In this document: piece after piece, positions 52,683 to 61,507 of the stretch | Layout: every line of letters starts with the position of its first letter | How positions within the stretch are numbered: position 1 is the first letter of the stretch | From: DASUBN01 sp050261675 | GTDB lineage: Bacteria > Pseudomonadota > Gammaproteobacteria > Natronospirales > REEB76 | Assembly: GCA_050261675.1 (NCBI GenBank) | Contig: JBLNDO010000023.1 | Span: forward strand, 1-64,000 | Length of the DNA stretch: 64,000 bases | Direction: 5' to 3' | The notes under the pieces: generated by a model | Told to the model about the DNA's origin: nothing | Database searches by the model: none | Seen by the model: the letters and a program-made list of their open reading frames with translations, nothing else | Program-made: the position numbers and the translations under genes

Positions 52683-53552
52683 TCACTCCGTTCCTGGATT
52701 CGCTCCGCCGCGCGCGACCGGGCGCGCGGGATCGCGTATCCATTCGCTCCAGGAGCCTGCGTAGAGCCGGGCACCCCGGAGCCCGGCCACCTCCATGGTA
52801 AGCAGGTGGTGGCAGGCAGTGACGCCGGATCCGCACATGCACACCGCCTGGTCGAGTCGTACGCCGTTCAAGACATGCTCGAAACGGCGTCGCAAGGCTT
52901 CCGGTTCCTTGAAACGTCCATCCCCTGCAACGCTTTCGGCATAGGGAAGGTTGACAGCGCCGGGCACATGGCCCGCCACGGGATCGATGGGCTCCTGCTC
53001 GCCCAGGAACCGGGGGGCGGCCCGGGCATCCAGAATGAGGCCGCGTTTGCGCCCGCGGACCATCTCCAGCACGCCGGCGGTATCGAGCCAGGCGCCGTCG
53101 TCGGCAGCCGTGAACGGGAAATGGCGCGGTGCGGGCCTCGCGTGCTCCGCGCTCACCGGACGCCCTTCCCGTTGCCATTGTTGCCAGCCGCCGTTCAGCA
53201 CGGCGGCGCGCTTGTGTCCCAGCCATCGGGCCAGCCACCAGAGCCGTGCGGCGAATGCGCCACCCGCATCGTCATAGGCAACGATCTGCACGCCGCCGTC
53301 CACGCCCGCCTTCCCGAGAAGCTCGGCAAGCCGTTTCGGGTCCGGCAGCGGGTGACGGCCCGTGTCCGGCGTCACGGGGCCCGAAAGTTCGCGCTCCAGG
53401 TGTAAGTAACGCGCGCCAGGGATGTGGGCCGCCGCATAGGCGCGCGGCCCCGCCTCGGGATCGCTGAGCGCCGAACGGCAATCGAACACCGCCCATTCCG
53501 GGTCATCCAGGTGGGCGGAGAGTATCGCGGTCTCGACCAGCGTATCGTACAT
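52683..53552 (-). CDS. Thiosulfate / 3-mercaptopyruvate sulfurtransferase
   Basis: A 289-residue tandem rhodanese protein. The inactive N-terminal domain begins 'VFDCRSALSD' and contains 'YDDAGGAFAARLWWLARWLGH'. The C-terminal active domain has the catalytic loop 'CGSGVTA' with Cys240; this loop form is seen in both SseA-type mercaptopyruvate and thiosulfate sulfurtransferases. It transfers sulfane sulfur to cyanide, thiols or proteins. It is divergent from the SDR gene; only 20 bp separate the two starts. Confidence 0.92.
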   Translation of the reverse strand: MYDTLVETAILSAHLDDPEWAVFDCRSALSDPEAGPRAYAAAHIPGARYLHLERELSGPVTPDTGRHPLPDPKRLAELLGKAGVDGGVQIVAYDDAGGAFAARLWWLARWLGHKRAAVLNGGWQQWQREGRPVSAEHARPAPRHFPFTAADDGAWLDTAGVLEMVRGRKRGLILDARAAPRFLGEQEPIDPVAGHVPGAVNLPYAESVAGDGRFKEPEALRRRFEHVLNGVRLDQAVCMCGSGVTACHHLLTMEVAGLRGARLYAGSWSEWIRDPARPVARGGANPGTE

Positions 53553-53560
53553 ACGGCCAG

Positions 53561-53566
53561 TATAAT
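53561..53566 (+). promoter_or_regulatory. -10 element of the SDR gene, close to the start codon
   Basis: A perfect TATAAT lies six bases before the SDR ATG at 53573, so transcription would begin at the start codon and yield a leaderless message. The gap to the divergent sulfurtransferase start is only 20 bp, so the -35 region would fall inside that gene. Confidence 0.5.
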
Positions 53567-53572
53567 CCCGGC

Positions 53573-54394
53573 ATGCGCAATCTTAAGGACAAGACCCTGT
53601 TCATCACCGGCGCGAGCCGGGGCATCGGCGAAGCCATCGCGGTGCGTGCCGCCGCCGACGGGGCGAAGGTGGTGATCGCCGCCAAGACGACGCGACGCCA
53701 TCCCAAACTGCCCGGCACCATTCACACCGCGGCGGAGGCCGTGGAGAAGGCCGGCGGAAGGGCGCTGGCCCTCGCCATGGACGTACGTGAGGAGGAGTCG
53801 GTGGCGGAAGCCGTGCGCCAAGCCGTCGAGCACTTCGGCGGCATCGACATCCTGGTGAACAACGCCAGCGCCATCTGGCTCGCGGGCACGCTGGAAACGC
53901 CCATGAAGCGTTACGATCTCATGAACGAAGTGAACGTGCGCGGCACCTTCCTCTGTTCCCAGAAGGCCCTGCCCCACCTGATGAAGGCGGCGAATCCGCA
54001 CATCCTGAACCTCGCGCCGCCCATCAACCTGAACCCGCGATGGTTCCGCGATCACACCGCCTACACGCTTTCCAAATACGGCATGAGCCTCTGCACGTTG
54101 GGGATGGCGGCGGAATTCGCGCCGCACGGCGTGGCAGTGAACGCGCTTTGGCCACGCACGGTGATCGCCACCGCCGCCATCAACATGCTGGGTGGGAGGG
54201 TGCAGCAGGAATACTGCCGGCTGCCGGCGATCGTGGCCGATGCCGCCCATGCGGTACTCATCCGCCCTTCCAGGGAATGCACCGGCAATTTCTTCATCGA
54301 CGAAGAGGTGTTACGCGCCGAGGGGTTCGGCGATTTTTCCCGCTATTCCGTGGCACCGGACCGCCCGCTGGCTCCGGATTTGTTCCTGGATTAG
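53573..54394 (+). CDS. Short-chain dehydrogenase of the HSDL2 type
   Basis: A 273-residue SDR oxidoreductase. The cofactor loop 'TGASRGIGEAIA' is at about 12-23, 'NNAS' at about 97, and the catalytic 'YTLSK' (Y-x3-K) at about 163-167, though the usual preceding Ser is not evident in the 'NLAPPINL' stretch. The segment 'TRRHPKLPGTIHTAAE' is a hallmark of the HSDL2-like subfamily found with fatty-acid metabolism genes. The substrate is unknown. It is followed 14 bp later by a universal stress protein gene. Confidence 0.88.
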   Translation: MRNLKDKTLFITGASRGIGEAIAVRAAADGAKVVIAAKTTRRHPKLPGTIHTAAEAVEKAGGRALALAMDVREEESVAEAVRQAVEHFGGIDILVNNASAIWLAGTLETPMKRYDLMNEVNVRGTFLCSQKALPHLMKAANPHILNLAPPINLNPRWFRDHTAYTLSKYGMSLCTLGMAAEFAPHGVAVNALWPRTVIATAAINMLGGRVQQEYCRLPAIVADAAHAVLIRPSRECTGNFFIDEEVLRAEGFGDFSRYSVAPDRPLAPDLFLD

Positions 54395-54408
54395 GTTTCG
54401 GAGGCCTT

Positions 54409-54846
54409 ATGCCCTACAAGACCATATTGCTGGCCTACGACGGCACCGAGGAAGGACGCCGCGCCCTGCTGGAAGGGGCGGAAGTGGCCAAACGCTTCAA
54501 GGCGAAGATCCATCTCCTGGCGGTGATCGCCGATGACACCGGCGCGGCCATCGCCCAGGGCATGGGCGGCGCACCGCAGGAGCGCACCGTGTTCTACAAG
54601 AACACACTCGATGCCGGCGTGCGCTACTTCAAGAAACACGGCCTCGAAGCGGAGGGCCACGTGATGCACGGGGACCCGGTAGAGGAGATCGTCAAACTTG
54701 CAAATCAGGTCGCCGCCAATCTGGTGGTCGTCGGTCACCGCGAGCGGGGGCCACTGGGGCGCTGGCTGAGCACCCCCACCAGCATGTCGTTGCTGGAGAA
54801 GCTCGACTGCAGCTTGCTGATCGGGCTTAGCGGGGACGGCAAATAA
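54409..54846 (+). CDS. Universal stress protein A family protein
   Basis: A 145-residue UspA-fold protein with 'ILLAYDGTEEGRRALLEGAEVA' at the N-terminus and the ATP-binding-like C-terminal motif 'NLVVVGHRERGPLGRWLSTPTSMSLLEK' in its second half, where the usual GS is 'STPTS'. ATP binding is plausible but not certain because the G-x2-G-x9-GS/T element is modified. It has GGAGG before the ATG at 54409. It may act with the SDR upstream. Confidence 0.88.
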   Translation: MPYKTILLAYDGTEEGRRALLEGAEVAKRFKAKIHLLAVIADDTGAAIAQGMGGAPQERTVFYKNTLDAGVRYFKKHGLEAEGHVMHGDPVEEIVKLANQVAANLVVVGHRERGPLGRWLSTPTSMSLLEKLDCSLLIGLSGDGK

Positions 54847-54864
54847 CAGCCGCGGAGGCGCGTG

Positions 54865-55335
54865 CTATTTCACAGGCACCTTGCCGCCCGGAAAGAAAGT
54901 CTCCATCCATCCGACCTTCCAGCCTCCGCCCTCCTGGTACATCAGGACGGTGACCTGATTGCCGTTCGTGAAGGAAATCGAGACGCTCCCGTCAGCGTCC
55001 AGCTGCTTGCCGGCGGCGCTCATGGGCAGCCCCGCTATCACGGGAGACTGCGACGATTGCCTGAAACTTTCCCAGAATCCCGCCTGGATGCTTTCGTCGT
55101 TGGTGTCGAATAGCTTGCGCACGTCCTGCACCGACATCTTTTCGCTGTCGGCGACGTTCTGCACGACCAGATCCTGTGTATGGCGGGTGAACGCCGACCA
55201 CGCCGCGGCGTAATTCTTGCTCGATACCGCGTTGAAGAAACCGCGCAAGGCATCGACTTCACCGGTGTCGGCAACGGCCGCGCCAGAAACGAGCAATGCG
55301 GCCAGCAGGATCAGGGAGCGGAGCGTGATTTTCAT
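54865..55335 (-). CDS. Secreted protein of unknown function, NTF2-like size
   Basis: A 156-residue protein with a signal peptide (cleavage after 'GAAVA' at about residue 22). The mature domain begins 'DALRGFFNAVSSKNYAAAWSAFTRHTQ' and ends 'VTVLMYQEGGGWKVGWMETFF', a helix-then-beta arrangement as in NTF2-like or DUF4864-type domains. No catalytic residues can be named. GAGG precedes the ATG at 55335, seven bases after the YgjP-like stop, so it is the last gene of the VWA-FHA operon. Confidence 0.72.
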   Translation of the reverse strand: MKITLRSLILLAALLVSGAAVADTGEVDALRGFFNAVSSKNYAAAWSAFTRHTQDLVVQNVADSEKMSVQDVRKLFDTNDESIQAGFWESFRQSSQSPVIAGLPMSAAGKQLDADGSVSISFTNGNQVTVLMYQEGGGWKVGWMETFFPGGKVPVK

Positions 55336-55342
55336 GGCTACC

Positions 55343-56047
55343 TCAGTGAATTTCCACCCAGGCCGGCACATCGCGCCAGGATTCCCCCAATTCCTCGTCG
55401 AGCTCGCGGCACTGGGGCTCGAACTCCTCCACCAGCCGCCAGAATCGCGGTGAATGGTCTAACTGCCGCGTATGCGCCAACTCATGAATGACGAGATAAC
55501 GCACCAGCTCCGGCTCCAGGAACAGGAGCTTGTAGTTTAGGCTCAGGGTCTTGTGGGAGGAGCAACTGCCCCAGCGGCTGGTCTGGCCGCGGATCTGCAG
55601 CCGTTTGTAGCTGAACCCCGTGGCGCGACAGATATGTGGCAGATACTCGGCGAAATGTCTCCGGGCCCTTTCCACCAGCCAACGACGCAGGGCCTCCCGC
55701 ACCAGTTGCTCGCTGCGTCCGTCATGATGCACCGTCAAGGTGGATCCGGCACTCGTCACGCGCACCCGTTCGCCGCTGCGGCGGAGATATTTGACCTGCC
55801 AGTGTTCGCCGACGGCACGCAACTCGAAGCCATTGGGAAGCGTCAGATCTGCATCCACCATCTGCTCGCGCATACGGGTCCAGGTGTCGCGTATCCAACG
55901 GCGGTGGCGGGCGACGAAGGCCCGGGCACGCTCGCGGCTCACGTGGCGGGGCACGACGATCTCCACGCCCTGCCAGGGCGTGATCCGCACTTGCAACGAC
56001 TTGGCCCGCGGACTGCGGCGCCAATGATAGGCCACGGAGCCGTTCAT
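55343..56047 (-). CDS. YgjP-like zinc metalloprotein (SprT/M48 type)
   Basis: A 234-residue protein of the YgjP (DUF45, WLM-like) family. The zinc site HELAH is at 188-192 with a further His at 198 ('HTRQLDHSPRFW'). The stretch 'SRWGSCSSHKTLSLNYKLLF' at about 157-176 is the family signature. E. coli YgjP has been linked to pyrophosphatase-type or protease activity; the activity is not settled. GGAG lies nine bases before the ATG at 56047. The upstream open frame overlaps the VWA gene and is not part of it. It follows the VWA-FHA gene by 40 bp. Confidence 0.9.
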   Translation of the reverse strand: MNGSVAYHWRRSPRAKSLQVRITPWQGVEIVVPRHVSRERARAFVARHRRWIRDTWTRMREQMVDADLTLPNGFELRAVGEHWQVKYLRRSGERVRVTSAGSTLTVHHDGRSEQLVREALRRWLVERARRHFAEYLPHICRATGFSYKRLQIRGQTSRWGSCSSHKTLSLNYKLLFLEPELVRYLVIHELAHTRQLDHSPRFWRLVEEFEPQCRELDEELGESWRDVPAWVEIH

Positions 56048-56087
56048 CTCTGGTACTCCGGAGGGTGCAGCAGCGCCCGCCCCTTGT

Positions 56088-57377
56088 TCAAGCTTCGCGT
56101 TTCTCGGCGTAACCGTATTCTTCGCGCGCTGCCAGAACAGTCGATTCGGATTCGAACAGTTCCGGCAAGACGAATTCGAATTCATGGCGGTGCACGGCGA
56201 CGATGTCGCCGTGCTTCAGGGCGTGATCGCCTGAAACGCGCTCGCCGTTCACGAAGGTGCCGTTGATGCTGCCCTGGTCGGTGATCCAGAAGGAATGCCC
56301 GCGGCGCTCGATGAGCGCGTGGCAGCGTCCCACGGTGGGCTCGGCCGCTAGCACGTACTGCACCTCGGGGTCATAACCTGCGACGCGGCCGATGACGGTG
56401 GCCTTCTCTCCCAACTCATAGCGCTTGATGTCGTTCGGGTTGCTGATGTCATAGAGGACCGCCTGTAGGCCGTCCGCAGCGCCTGGGGTCGCCTTCTCCG
56501 GCCTCTTCAGGATAGCCTTGATTCCGCCCCTGCTCCACACGTACCAGCCGCCCGCGCCGGCTATCGCCAGCAACAGCAGCACCACGACCGCCGTCCATAG
56601 TGTGCGGCGCGAGTCTTCCTCCGCCTGCTGCATGTGGGTGAGCGGCGTGTTGAAACTGAAGGTTTGCGGTGCGGCGTTGACCGGCCCCGTTTGCGCCCCC
56701 ACCACGCCCACGTCCTCCGGCTGGGGCACGGGCTTGGCGTTCACCAGGGTGTCGCTGATCTGCTTGTAAATGCCGGCGAGATCGCCCGGCTGATAGGCGC
56801 GGTAATACCCGGCTCCGGTCTTCTGCGCAAGCTGTTGCAGGAGTTCGTAATCCGCCTGATCGGTGAAGGCGATGCCGAATATCCGCACCCGCTTCGACAC
56901 GGCCTCGGGGATGAGCGACTGCACAATCCAATGGATCTTGTCGCTGTCGCGCGAGGCGTTGCCGACATCCACGTAGCCGTCGGTCATGAGAACGATGAAC
57001 TTCGCGGCATCCGCACGTCCATGGCTGTCCAGCTCGTAGAGCGCGCGCTCCAGGGCGGCGCCAGTGTCGGTCCACTGGCCGCGGTAATCGAGCTTGTCCA
57101 CCGCCGCCTGCGCTTGCGCCTTGGCGCCGGCGTCCAGCGGCGTCAGGGGCATCAAGGCCGCGGGGGTAGTGGCGAATTCAATGATGGAAATGCGGGTGTC
57201 CGCGGGCTGGACGTTCACGAAATCCATGACCGCTTTCCCCGCCAGGCGGCTGGGATCGTTGCTACGCATGCTGCCGGAATTGTCCAGCACCAACACCACG
57301 TCCTGGGCGGCAAACGCCGGCAGGGCCAGGGCCAGCCACAGGCCGGCGATCCAAGCGATGCGGGATGCGGATTTCAC
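56088..57377 (-). CDS. VWA-transmembrane-FHA protein
   Basis: A 429-residue protein with a signal peptide (cleavage after 'AFAA'), a von Willebrand A domain with metal-ion-dependent adhesion site 'DNSGSM' at residue 32, Thr in 'WTDTGAAL' and Asp in 'LMTDGYVDVG'. A single membrane segment ('LWTAVVVLLLLAIAGAGGWYVW') lies near residues 263-285, and a C-terminal FHA domain includes 'GRCHALIERRGHSFWI' and 'GSINGTFVNGE'. The VWA side would be outside and the phosphothreonine-reading FHA inside. I start at the GTG at 57377 because GGAGGGG precedes it by eight bases and the N-terminus becomes a proper signal peptide. First of a three-gene operon. Confidence 0.88.
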   Translation of the reverse strand: MKSASRIAWIAGLWLALALPAFAAQDVVLVLDNSGSMRSNDPSRLAGKAVMDFVNVQPADTRISIIEFATTPAALMPLTPLDAGAKAQAQAAVDKLDYRGQWTDTGAALERALYELDSHGRADAAKFIVLMTDGYVDVGNASRDSDKIHWIVQSLIPEAVSKRVRIFGIAFTDQADYELLQQLAQKTGAGYYRAYQPGDLAGIYKQISDTLVNAKPVPQPEDVGVVGAQTGPVNAAPQTFSFNTPLTHMQQAEEDSRRTLWTAVVVLLLLAIAGAGGWYVWSRGGIKAILKRPEKATPGAADGLQAVLYDISNPNDIKRYELGEKATVIGRVAGYDPEVQYVLAAEPTVGRCHALIERRGHSFWITDQGSINGTFVNGERVSGDHALKHGDIVAVHRHEFEFVLPELFESESTVLAAREEYGYAEKREA

Positions 57378-57561
57378 CTGACGGTCCCCTCCATCCATTG
57401 TGCCCTCATTGTAGCGGGCGTCGGGTCAAAACCGGTATGACAAAAAGCCCACTTCCGGCACGTGCTTATCGTGGGTTCTTAAAGCTGTTTTCCCATATGC
57501 TTCAACTAGATAGACTATGAATGTACAAAAAAGCGCCGCCCGCTGGCACCGTGCCGCCCCG

Positions 57562-57590
57562 GCGACAGGCCAGCCCGGCCACGGGATAAT
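57562..57590 (+). promoter_or_regulatory. Putative promoter of the ABC-2 exporter operon
   Basis: GCGACA at 57562-57567 and GATAAT at 57585-57590 are spaced by 17 bp. A start near 57597 leaves a leader of about 20 bases that lacks a clear ribosome site before the ATG at 57617. Confidence 0.4.
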
Positions 57591-57616
57591 GTGCCGCCGT
57601 CCGCCATCGGTCCCCC

Positions 57617-58501
57617 ATGCCCGCGATCCTCGAAGTCCGCGACCTCGTGAAGCGCTATCCCGGCGTCACTGCCGTGGACGGCATCGATTTCGCCGTGGAA
57701 GCCGGGGAATGCTTCGGCCTGCTCGGCCCTAACGGCGCGGGCAAGACCACCACCGTGGAAATCATGGAAGGCATCACCCCGCCCAGCTCCGGCGAAGTCC
57801 TCTACCGCGGCAAGCCGGTGGATGCGCACTTCCGCCAGGAGGTAGGCATCCAGTTCCAGTCCACCGCGCTGCAGGATTTCATCACCGTGCGCGAGACGCT
57901 GCAGATGTTCCGCAGCTTCTACGTCAAGGGCCTCTCGGTGGAGGAACTCATGCGCCTCTGCACTCTGCAGGAATACCTGGACCGTGATGCCCGCAAGCTC
58001 TCCGGCGGGCAGCGACAGCGCCTGCTCCTGGCTCTCGCCCTGGTGAACGACCCCGAGATACTGTTCCTGGACGAGCCCACCACCGGCCTCGACCCCCAGG
58101 CCCGGCGCAATTTCTGGGACCTGATCCGGGACATCAAGGCGCGTAACAAGACCGTGATCCTGACCACCCATTACATGGAGGAAGCATTCCTGCTCTGCGA
58201 CCGCATCGCCATCATGGACCACGGACACATCATCGCCGAGGGCCCGCCGGCCTCGCTGCTGGCGAAACATTTTCACGACGTGATTCTGCAGCTCCCCAAG
58301 GCGGATTTCACATTGGACCCCGTGGAACTCGGCATCCCGCTGCTGGATGCAGGCGAATATCTGGAGATCTCCACCGCGGACGTCGATGCCACGCTCCAGA
58401 AGCTCATGGCAAAGCGCGTGTCCCTGGCCCGGTTGCAGATCCGAGCCCGCACCCTGGAAGACCTGTTTCTGGAGCTCACCGGCAAGGAATTGAGGGCATG
58501 A
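57617..58501 (+). CDS. ABC transporter ATPase, ABC-2 exporter type
   Basis: A 294-residue ABC ATPase with Walker A 'GPNGAGKTTT' near residue 36, signature 'LSGGQRQRLLLALALV' near 133, Walker B 'ILFLDEPTTGLD' and switch His in 'LTTHYMEEA'. The C-terminal 60 residues form the extension seen in drug/polysaccharide/lipid exporters. It pairs with the permease that starts four bases before its stop (ATGA). The substrate cannot be read; transport of a lipid, drug or polysaccharide precursor is possible. Confidence 0.93.
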   Translation: MPAILEVRDLVKRYPGVTAVDGIDFAVEAGECFGLLGPNGAGKTTTVEIMEGITPPSSGEVLYRGKPVDAHFRQEVGIQFQSTALQDFITVRETLQMFRSFYVKGLSVEELMRLCTLQEYLDRDARKLSGGQRQRLLLALALVNDPEILFLDEPTTGLDPQARRNFWDLIRDIKARNKTVILTTHYMEEAFLLCDRIAIMDHGHIIAEGPPASLLAKHFHDVILQLPKADFTLDPVELGIPLLDAGEYLEISTADVDATLQKLMAKRVSLARLQIRARTLEDLFLELTGKELRA

Positions 58502-59520
58502 TCCGGCGCTATCTCGCGGTACTCAAGACCCGCAATCTGGAATTCCTCCGAGACCGGGCTGCCCTGGGTTGGAACATCGCTCTGCCGGTCTTCATTGTTA
58601 TCGGCATGTGGCTGATCTTCTCGGGCGGCCAGAAACCTTTGTTCAAGGTGGCGGTGCTGAACGACGGCAAGACGATCGCCAGCATCGACAACGCCTTCCT
58701 GAAGACCCGCTATGTGGATTTCTATCCGGTGAGCGACGAGACCCAGGCCGAATCCAAGGTGGGTCACAACCAGATCGACATGTTGCTCGACCTCCGGGAC
58801 CCGAAATCACCCCGCTACTGGGTAAACGAGACTTCCCCCAAGGGCTATGTGCTGGAAAGAATCTTGGCCGGTGAAACCGATGCCCGTTACCAGCGCGCCA
58901 CGGTGAGCGGCCGCGCCATCAACTACGTGGACTGGCTGGTACCCGGGGTGCTCGGCATGAACATGATGTTCTCGTGCCTCTTTGGTGTGGGGTATGTCAT
59001 CGTCCGCTACCGCAAGAGCGGTTTCCTGAAGCGTCTCAACGCCACGCCCTTGAAGGCTTTCGAGTTCATCGCCGCCCAGGTGTCCTCTCGCCTGTTGCTG
59101 ATCATGAGCGTCACCACCGTGGTTTTCTTCGGCACCTACTGGCTGGTGGGTTTCTACATGGCAGGAAGTTATCTGCTCCTGCTGCTGACGGCGGTGCTCG
59201 GCGCCATTTGCATGATCTCCCTCGGCCTGCTGGTGGCCGCGCGCGTGGGCAGCGAAGAGTTCGCCGGCGGGCTGCTCAATCTCGCCTCCTGGCCCATGAT
59301 GTTCCTCTCGGGTGTGTGGTTCTCCCTGGAAGGCTCGCCCGGCTGGATCCAGAACGCGGCCAAGGTTTTCCCCCTCACCCAGATGCTGGATGCCGCCCGG
59401 AAGGTGATGTTGGACGGCGCCGGAATCGCCGCCATCTGGCCCCAACTGCTGTCCATGGCGTGCATGACCACCCTGTTCCTGACCCTGGGTGCCTTCGGGT
59501 TCAAGTGGAAAAATGAGTGA
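58498..59520 (+). CDS. ABC-2 type permease
   Basis: A 340-residue ABC-2 membrane protein: one N-terminal segment ('LGWNIALPVFIVIGMWLIF'), a periplasmic domain of about 140 residues, and five C-terminal segments from about 165, ending near 335. 'LVPGVLGMNMMFSCLFGVGYVIVRYR' and 'WPMMFLSGVWFSLEGSPGWIQ' are typical of the family. It is translated together with the preceding ATPase and would form a homodimer with it. Confidence 0.92.
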   Translation: MIRRYLAVLKTRNLEFLRDRAALGWNIALPVFIVIGMWLIFSGGQKPLFKVAVLNDGKTIASIDNAFLKTRYVDFYPVSDETQAESKVGHNQIDMLLDLRDPKSPRYWVNETSPKGYVLERILAGETDARYQRATVSGRAINYVDWLVPGVLGMNMMFSCLFGVGYVIVRYRKSGFLKRLNATPLKAFEFIAAQVSSRLLLIMSVTTVVFFGTYWLVGFYMAGSYLLLLLTAVLGAICMISLGLLVAARVGSEEFAGGLLNLASWPMMFLSGVWFSLEGSPGWIQNAAKVFPLTQMLDAARKVMLDGAGIAAIWPQLLSMACMTTLFLTLGAFGFKWKNE

Positions 59521-59562
59521 GGCGGGCCTTTTTCTCGCGAGGTCCATCCCCATAGCTGCGTG

Positions 59563-60321
59563 ATGCTGTCCCTCCTCCGCCGCTGGCGCGAACGCCGCAT
59601 CCTGGACCGTCACCCCATCGCCGAGGCCGATTGGCGGGCGGTGCTTTCCTCCAGCGCCGCGGTGCGCCGCCTGCCCGCCTCCGACCAGGCGCGCCTTCGG
59701 GTCATGGCCACGCTGCTTTTGCAGGAAAAGAGCCTGGAACCGGCGCGGGGCTTGAGGCTCACGAGTGCCATGTCCGCGCGCATCGCCGCTCTCGCCTGTC
59801 TGCCCGTATTGAACCTGGGACTGAGCTGGTACCGCCAGTGGCATTCCGTGGTGGTCTATCCGGAGACCTTCGTGCCAGAACGGGAGGAAATGGACTCCGC
59901 CGGGGTCGTGCACCGCGGCCACACGCCGCTCACCGGCGAAGCTTGGCAACACGGCCCGGTGATACTGGCCTGGGACGCGGTGGAGCGTGCGGGTTCACCC
60001 CCGGGCCACAACGTGGTCATCCACGAGATGGCCCACAAGCTCGACATGTTGAACGGTGAAGCCAATGGCTACCCTCCCCTGCACGCCAACATGCGCCGCC
60101 GCGAGTGGACCCGGGCGCTCGACAGCGCCTACCGCGAATTGGGGCGGCAGGCGGACTACGGCGAGGCGTCGGCCTTGGACACGTACGGATTGGAGAACCC
60201 TGGCGAGTTCTTTGCCGTGGCCAGCGAAGCCTTCTTCGAGGCGCCGCGGCGCCTCAAGGATTTTTCGCTCGGCCTCTACGAGCAGCTCGCCCTGTTTTAC
60301 AGACAGCAGCCTTTGGGATAA
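59563..60321 (+). CDS. mtfA: MtfA-like zinc peptidase
   Basis: A 252-residue protein of the M90 MtfA family. The zinc site HEMAH is at 154-158, with a further Glu in 'NPGEFFAVASEAFFE' near 215. 'YRQWHSVVVYPETFVP' and 'HRGHTPLTGEAWQHGPVILAW' are family markers. In enterobacteria MtfA binds Mlc and cleaves peptides, affecting the glucose PTS; its role here is not defined. GTG at 59560 and ATG at 59563 are both possible starts. It ends 3 bp from the convergent permease. Confidence 0.93.
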   Translation: MLSLLRRWRERRILDRHPIAEADWRAVLSSSAAVRRLPASDQARLRVMATLLLQEKSLEPARGLRLTSAMSARIAALACLPVLNLGLSWYRQWHSVVVYPETFVPEREEMDSAGVVHRGHTPLTGEAWQHGPVILAWDAVERAGSPPGHNVVIHEMAHKLDMLNGEANGYPPLHANMRRREWTRALDSAYRELGRQADYGEASALDTYGLENPGEFFAVASEAFFEAPRRLKDFSLGLYEQLALFYRQQPLG

Positions 60322-60324
60322 ACC

Positions 60325-61506
60325 CTAGAGCTGTCTCAGGCTCGCGGCGATGGGCATCCGCACCGCACGGATGGCCGGCAACAGGCCGCCCAAGAGGCCC
60401 ATGAAAAGCGCATAGACCGCACCCTTCAGCAGCAGCGCCGGCGTGACACGGAAGGAGAACGCCACCTGGGCGAAATTCGAGCCCATGGTGCTGGTCTCGA
60501 TGCCGTTGAAGAGCACATAGGCCACCAGGCCGCCGATCACGCCGCCCACGAGGCCGAGCAGCATGCCTTCCACCAGCACCGAGATGAGCACCGGCGAACG
60601 GCCGAACCCGAGTGCCCGGAGCGTCGCGATCTCGGCGGCGCGGCTGGTGACCGAGTTGTACATGGTATTGACGGCGCCGAAGATGGCGCCGATGCCCATG
60701 AGGAAGGCGATGAAGGCGCCGGCCCCGGTGATGAAGCTGTTCATGTTCTTGGACTGCTCGGCATAGAAATCCGTCTCCCGGTCGACGCTCACGTTCAACT
60801 GGGGGTTGCTGGTGAGTGCGTCCTTGAATTGCTGGAAATCCGCCGGCGAAGCGAGCTTCACATACACCGATTCCAGCGAGCTGCCGCGCTTGTAGGCCTG
60901 TTGCATGACCGAGAGATCACCCCAGACCTCGGAGGAATAGACGCCGCCGTCGTCGAACACGCCCACGATGCGCCACTGGTAGGGACCCGAATGGATGGTA
61001 TCGCCCAGGGCAAAACCCCGGTACTCGTGGTTGGCGCGCTCCCCCACGATCACCTCGTTCAGGCCCGGCTGGAAGTTGCGACCGGCGGTAATGTGCACCT
61101 TGTCGTGGACCAGAAAGGCGTTCTGGCTCACGCCTCGGAACGGCACGTTGGCATCCAGGCCAGTGTCCGCCTTGGGCATGCTGAGCTGCACCAGGAGCTC
61201 GCTGGAGGCGAGCGGCCCGCCGGCCGTGGAGACGATGCCGGGCGCCTCGCCCACGAGCTTGGCGCTGTCGGTGCTCAGCACGCTGTTGATCTCGGCGCCA
61301 GCGCCGCCGCGCAGCACGATGGCCACGTCCGGGGAGCCGGATTCGCGCAGGGTGGCGTTGAAGCCGTCGCGGATGGCGAACACCGCCACGAACACCATGA
61401 TCACACCGGTGAAACCGATGACGGCCACCAGGGAGGAATCCAGGCGCGCCTTCAGGTTGCCGAAGTTCAACAGACAGACGGTGTACAACTGGTATAGCCA
61501 GCGCAT
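60325..61506 (-). CDS. FtsX-like ABC permease, MacB type (second)
   Basis: A 393-residue permease with one N-terminal segment ('SSLVAVIGFTGVIMVFVAVFAI'), a MacB-type periplasmic core domain of about 220 residues and three C-terminal segments with the FtsX signature 'AEIATLRALGFGR' near 300. It would form a heterodimer with the adjacent permease. It lies one base after that gene. Such systems act with a periplasmic adaptor and outer-membrane channel to expel macrolides, peptides or lipoproteins; which applies here is unknown. Confidence 0.9.
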   Translation of the reverse strand: MRWLYQLYTVCLLNFGNLKARLDSSLVAVIGFTGVIMVFVAVFAIRDGFNATLRESGSPDVAIVLRGGAGAEINSVLSTDSAKLVGEAPGIVSTAGGPLASSELLVQLSMPKADTGLDANVPFRGVSQNAFLVHDKVHITAGRNFQPGLNEVIVGERANHEYRGFALGDTIHSGPYQWRIVGVFDDGGVYSSEVWGDLSVMQQAYKRGSSLESVYVKLASPADFQQFKDALTSNPQLNVSVDRETDFYAEQSKNMNSFITGAGAFIAFLMGIGAIFGAVNTMYNSVTSRAAEIATLRALGFGRSPVLISVLVEGMLLGLVGGVIGGLVAYVLFNGIETSTMGSNFAQVAFSFRVTPALLLKGAVYALFMGLLGGLLPAIRAVRMPIAASLRQL

Positions 61507-61507
61507 C

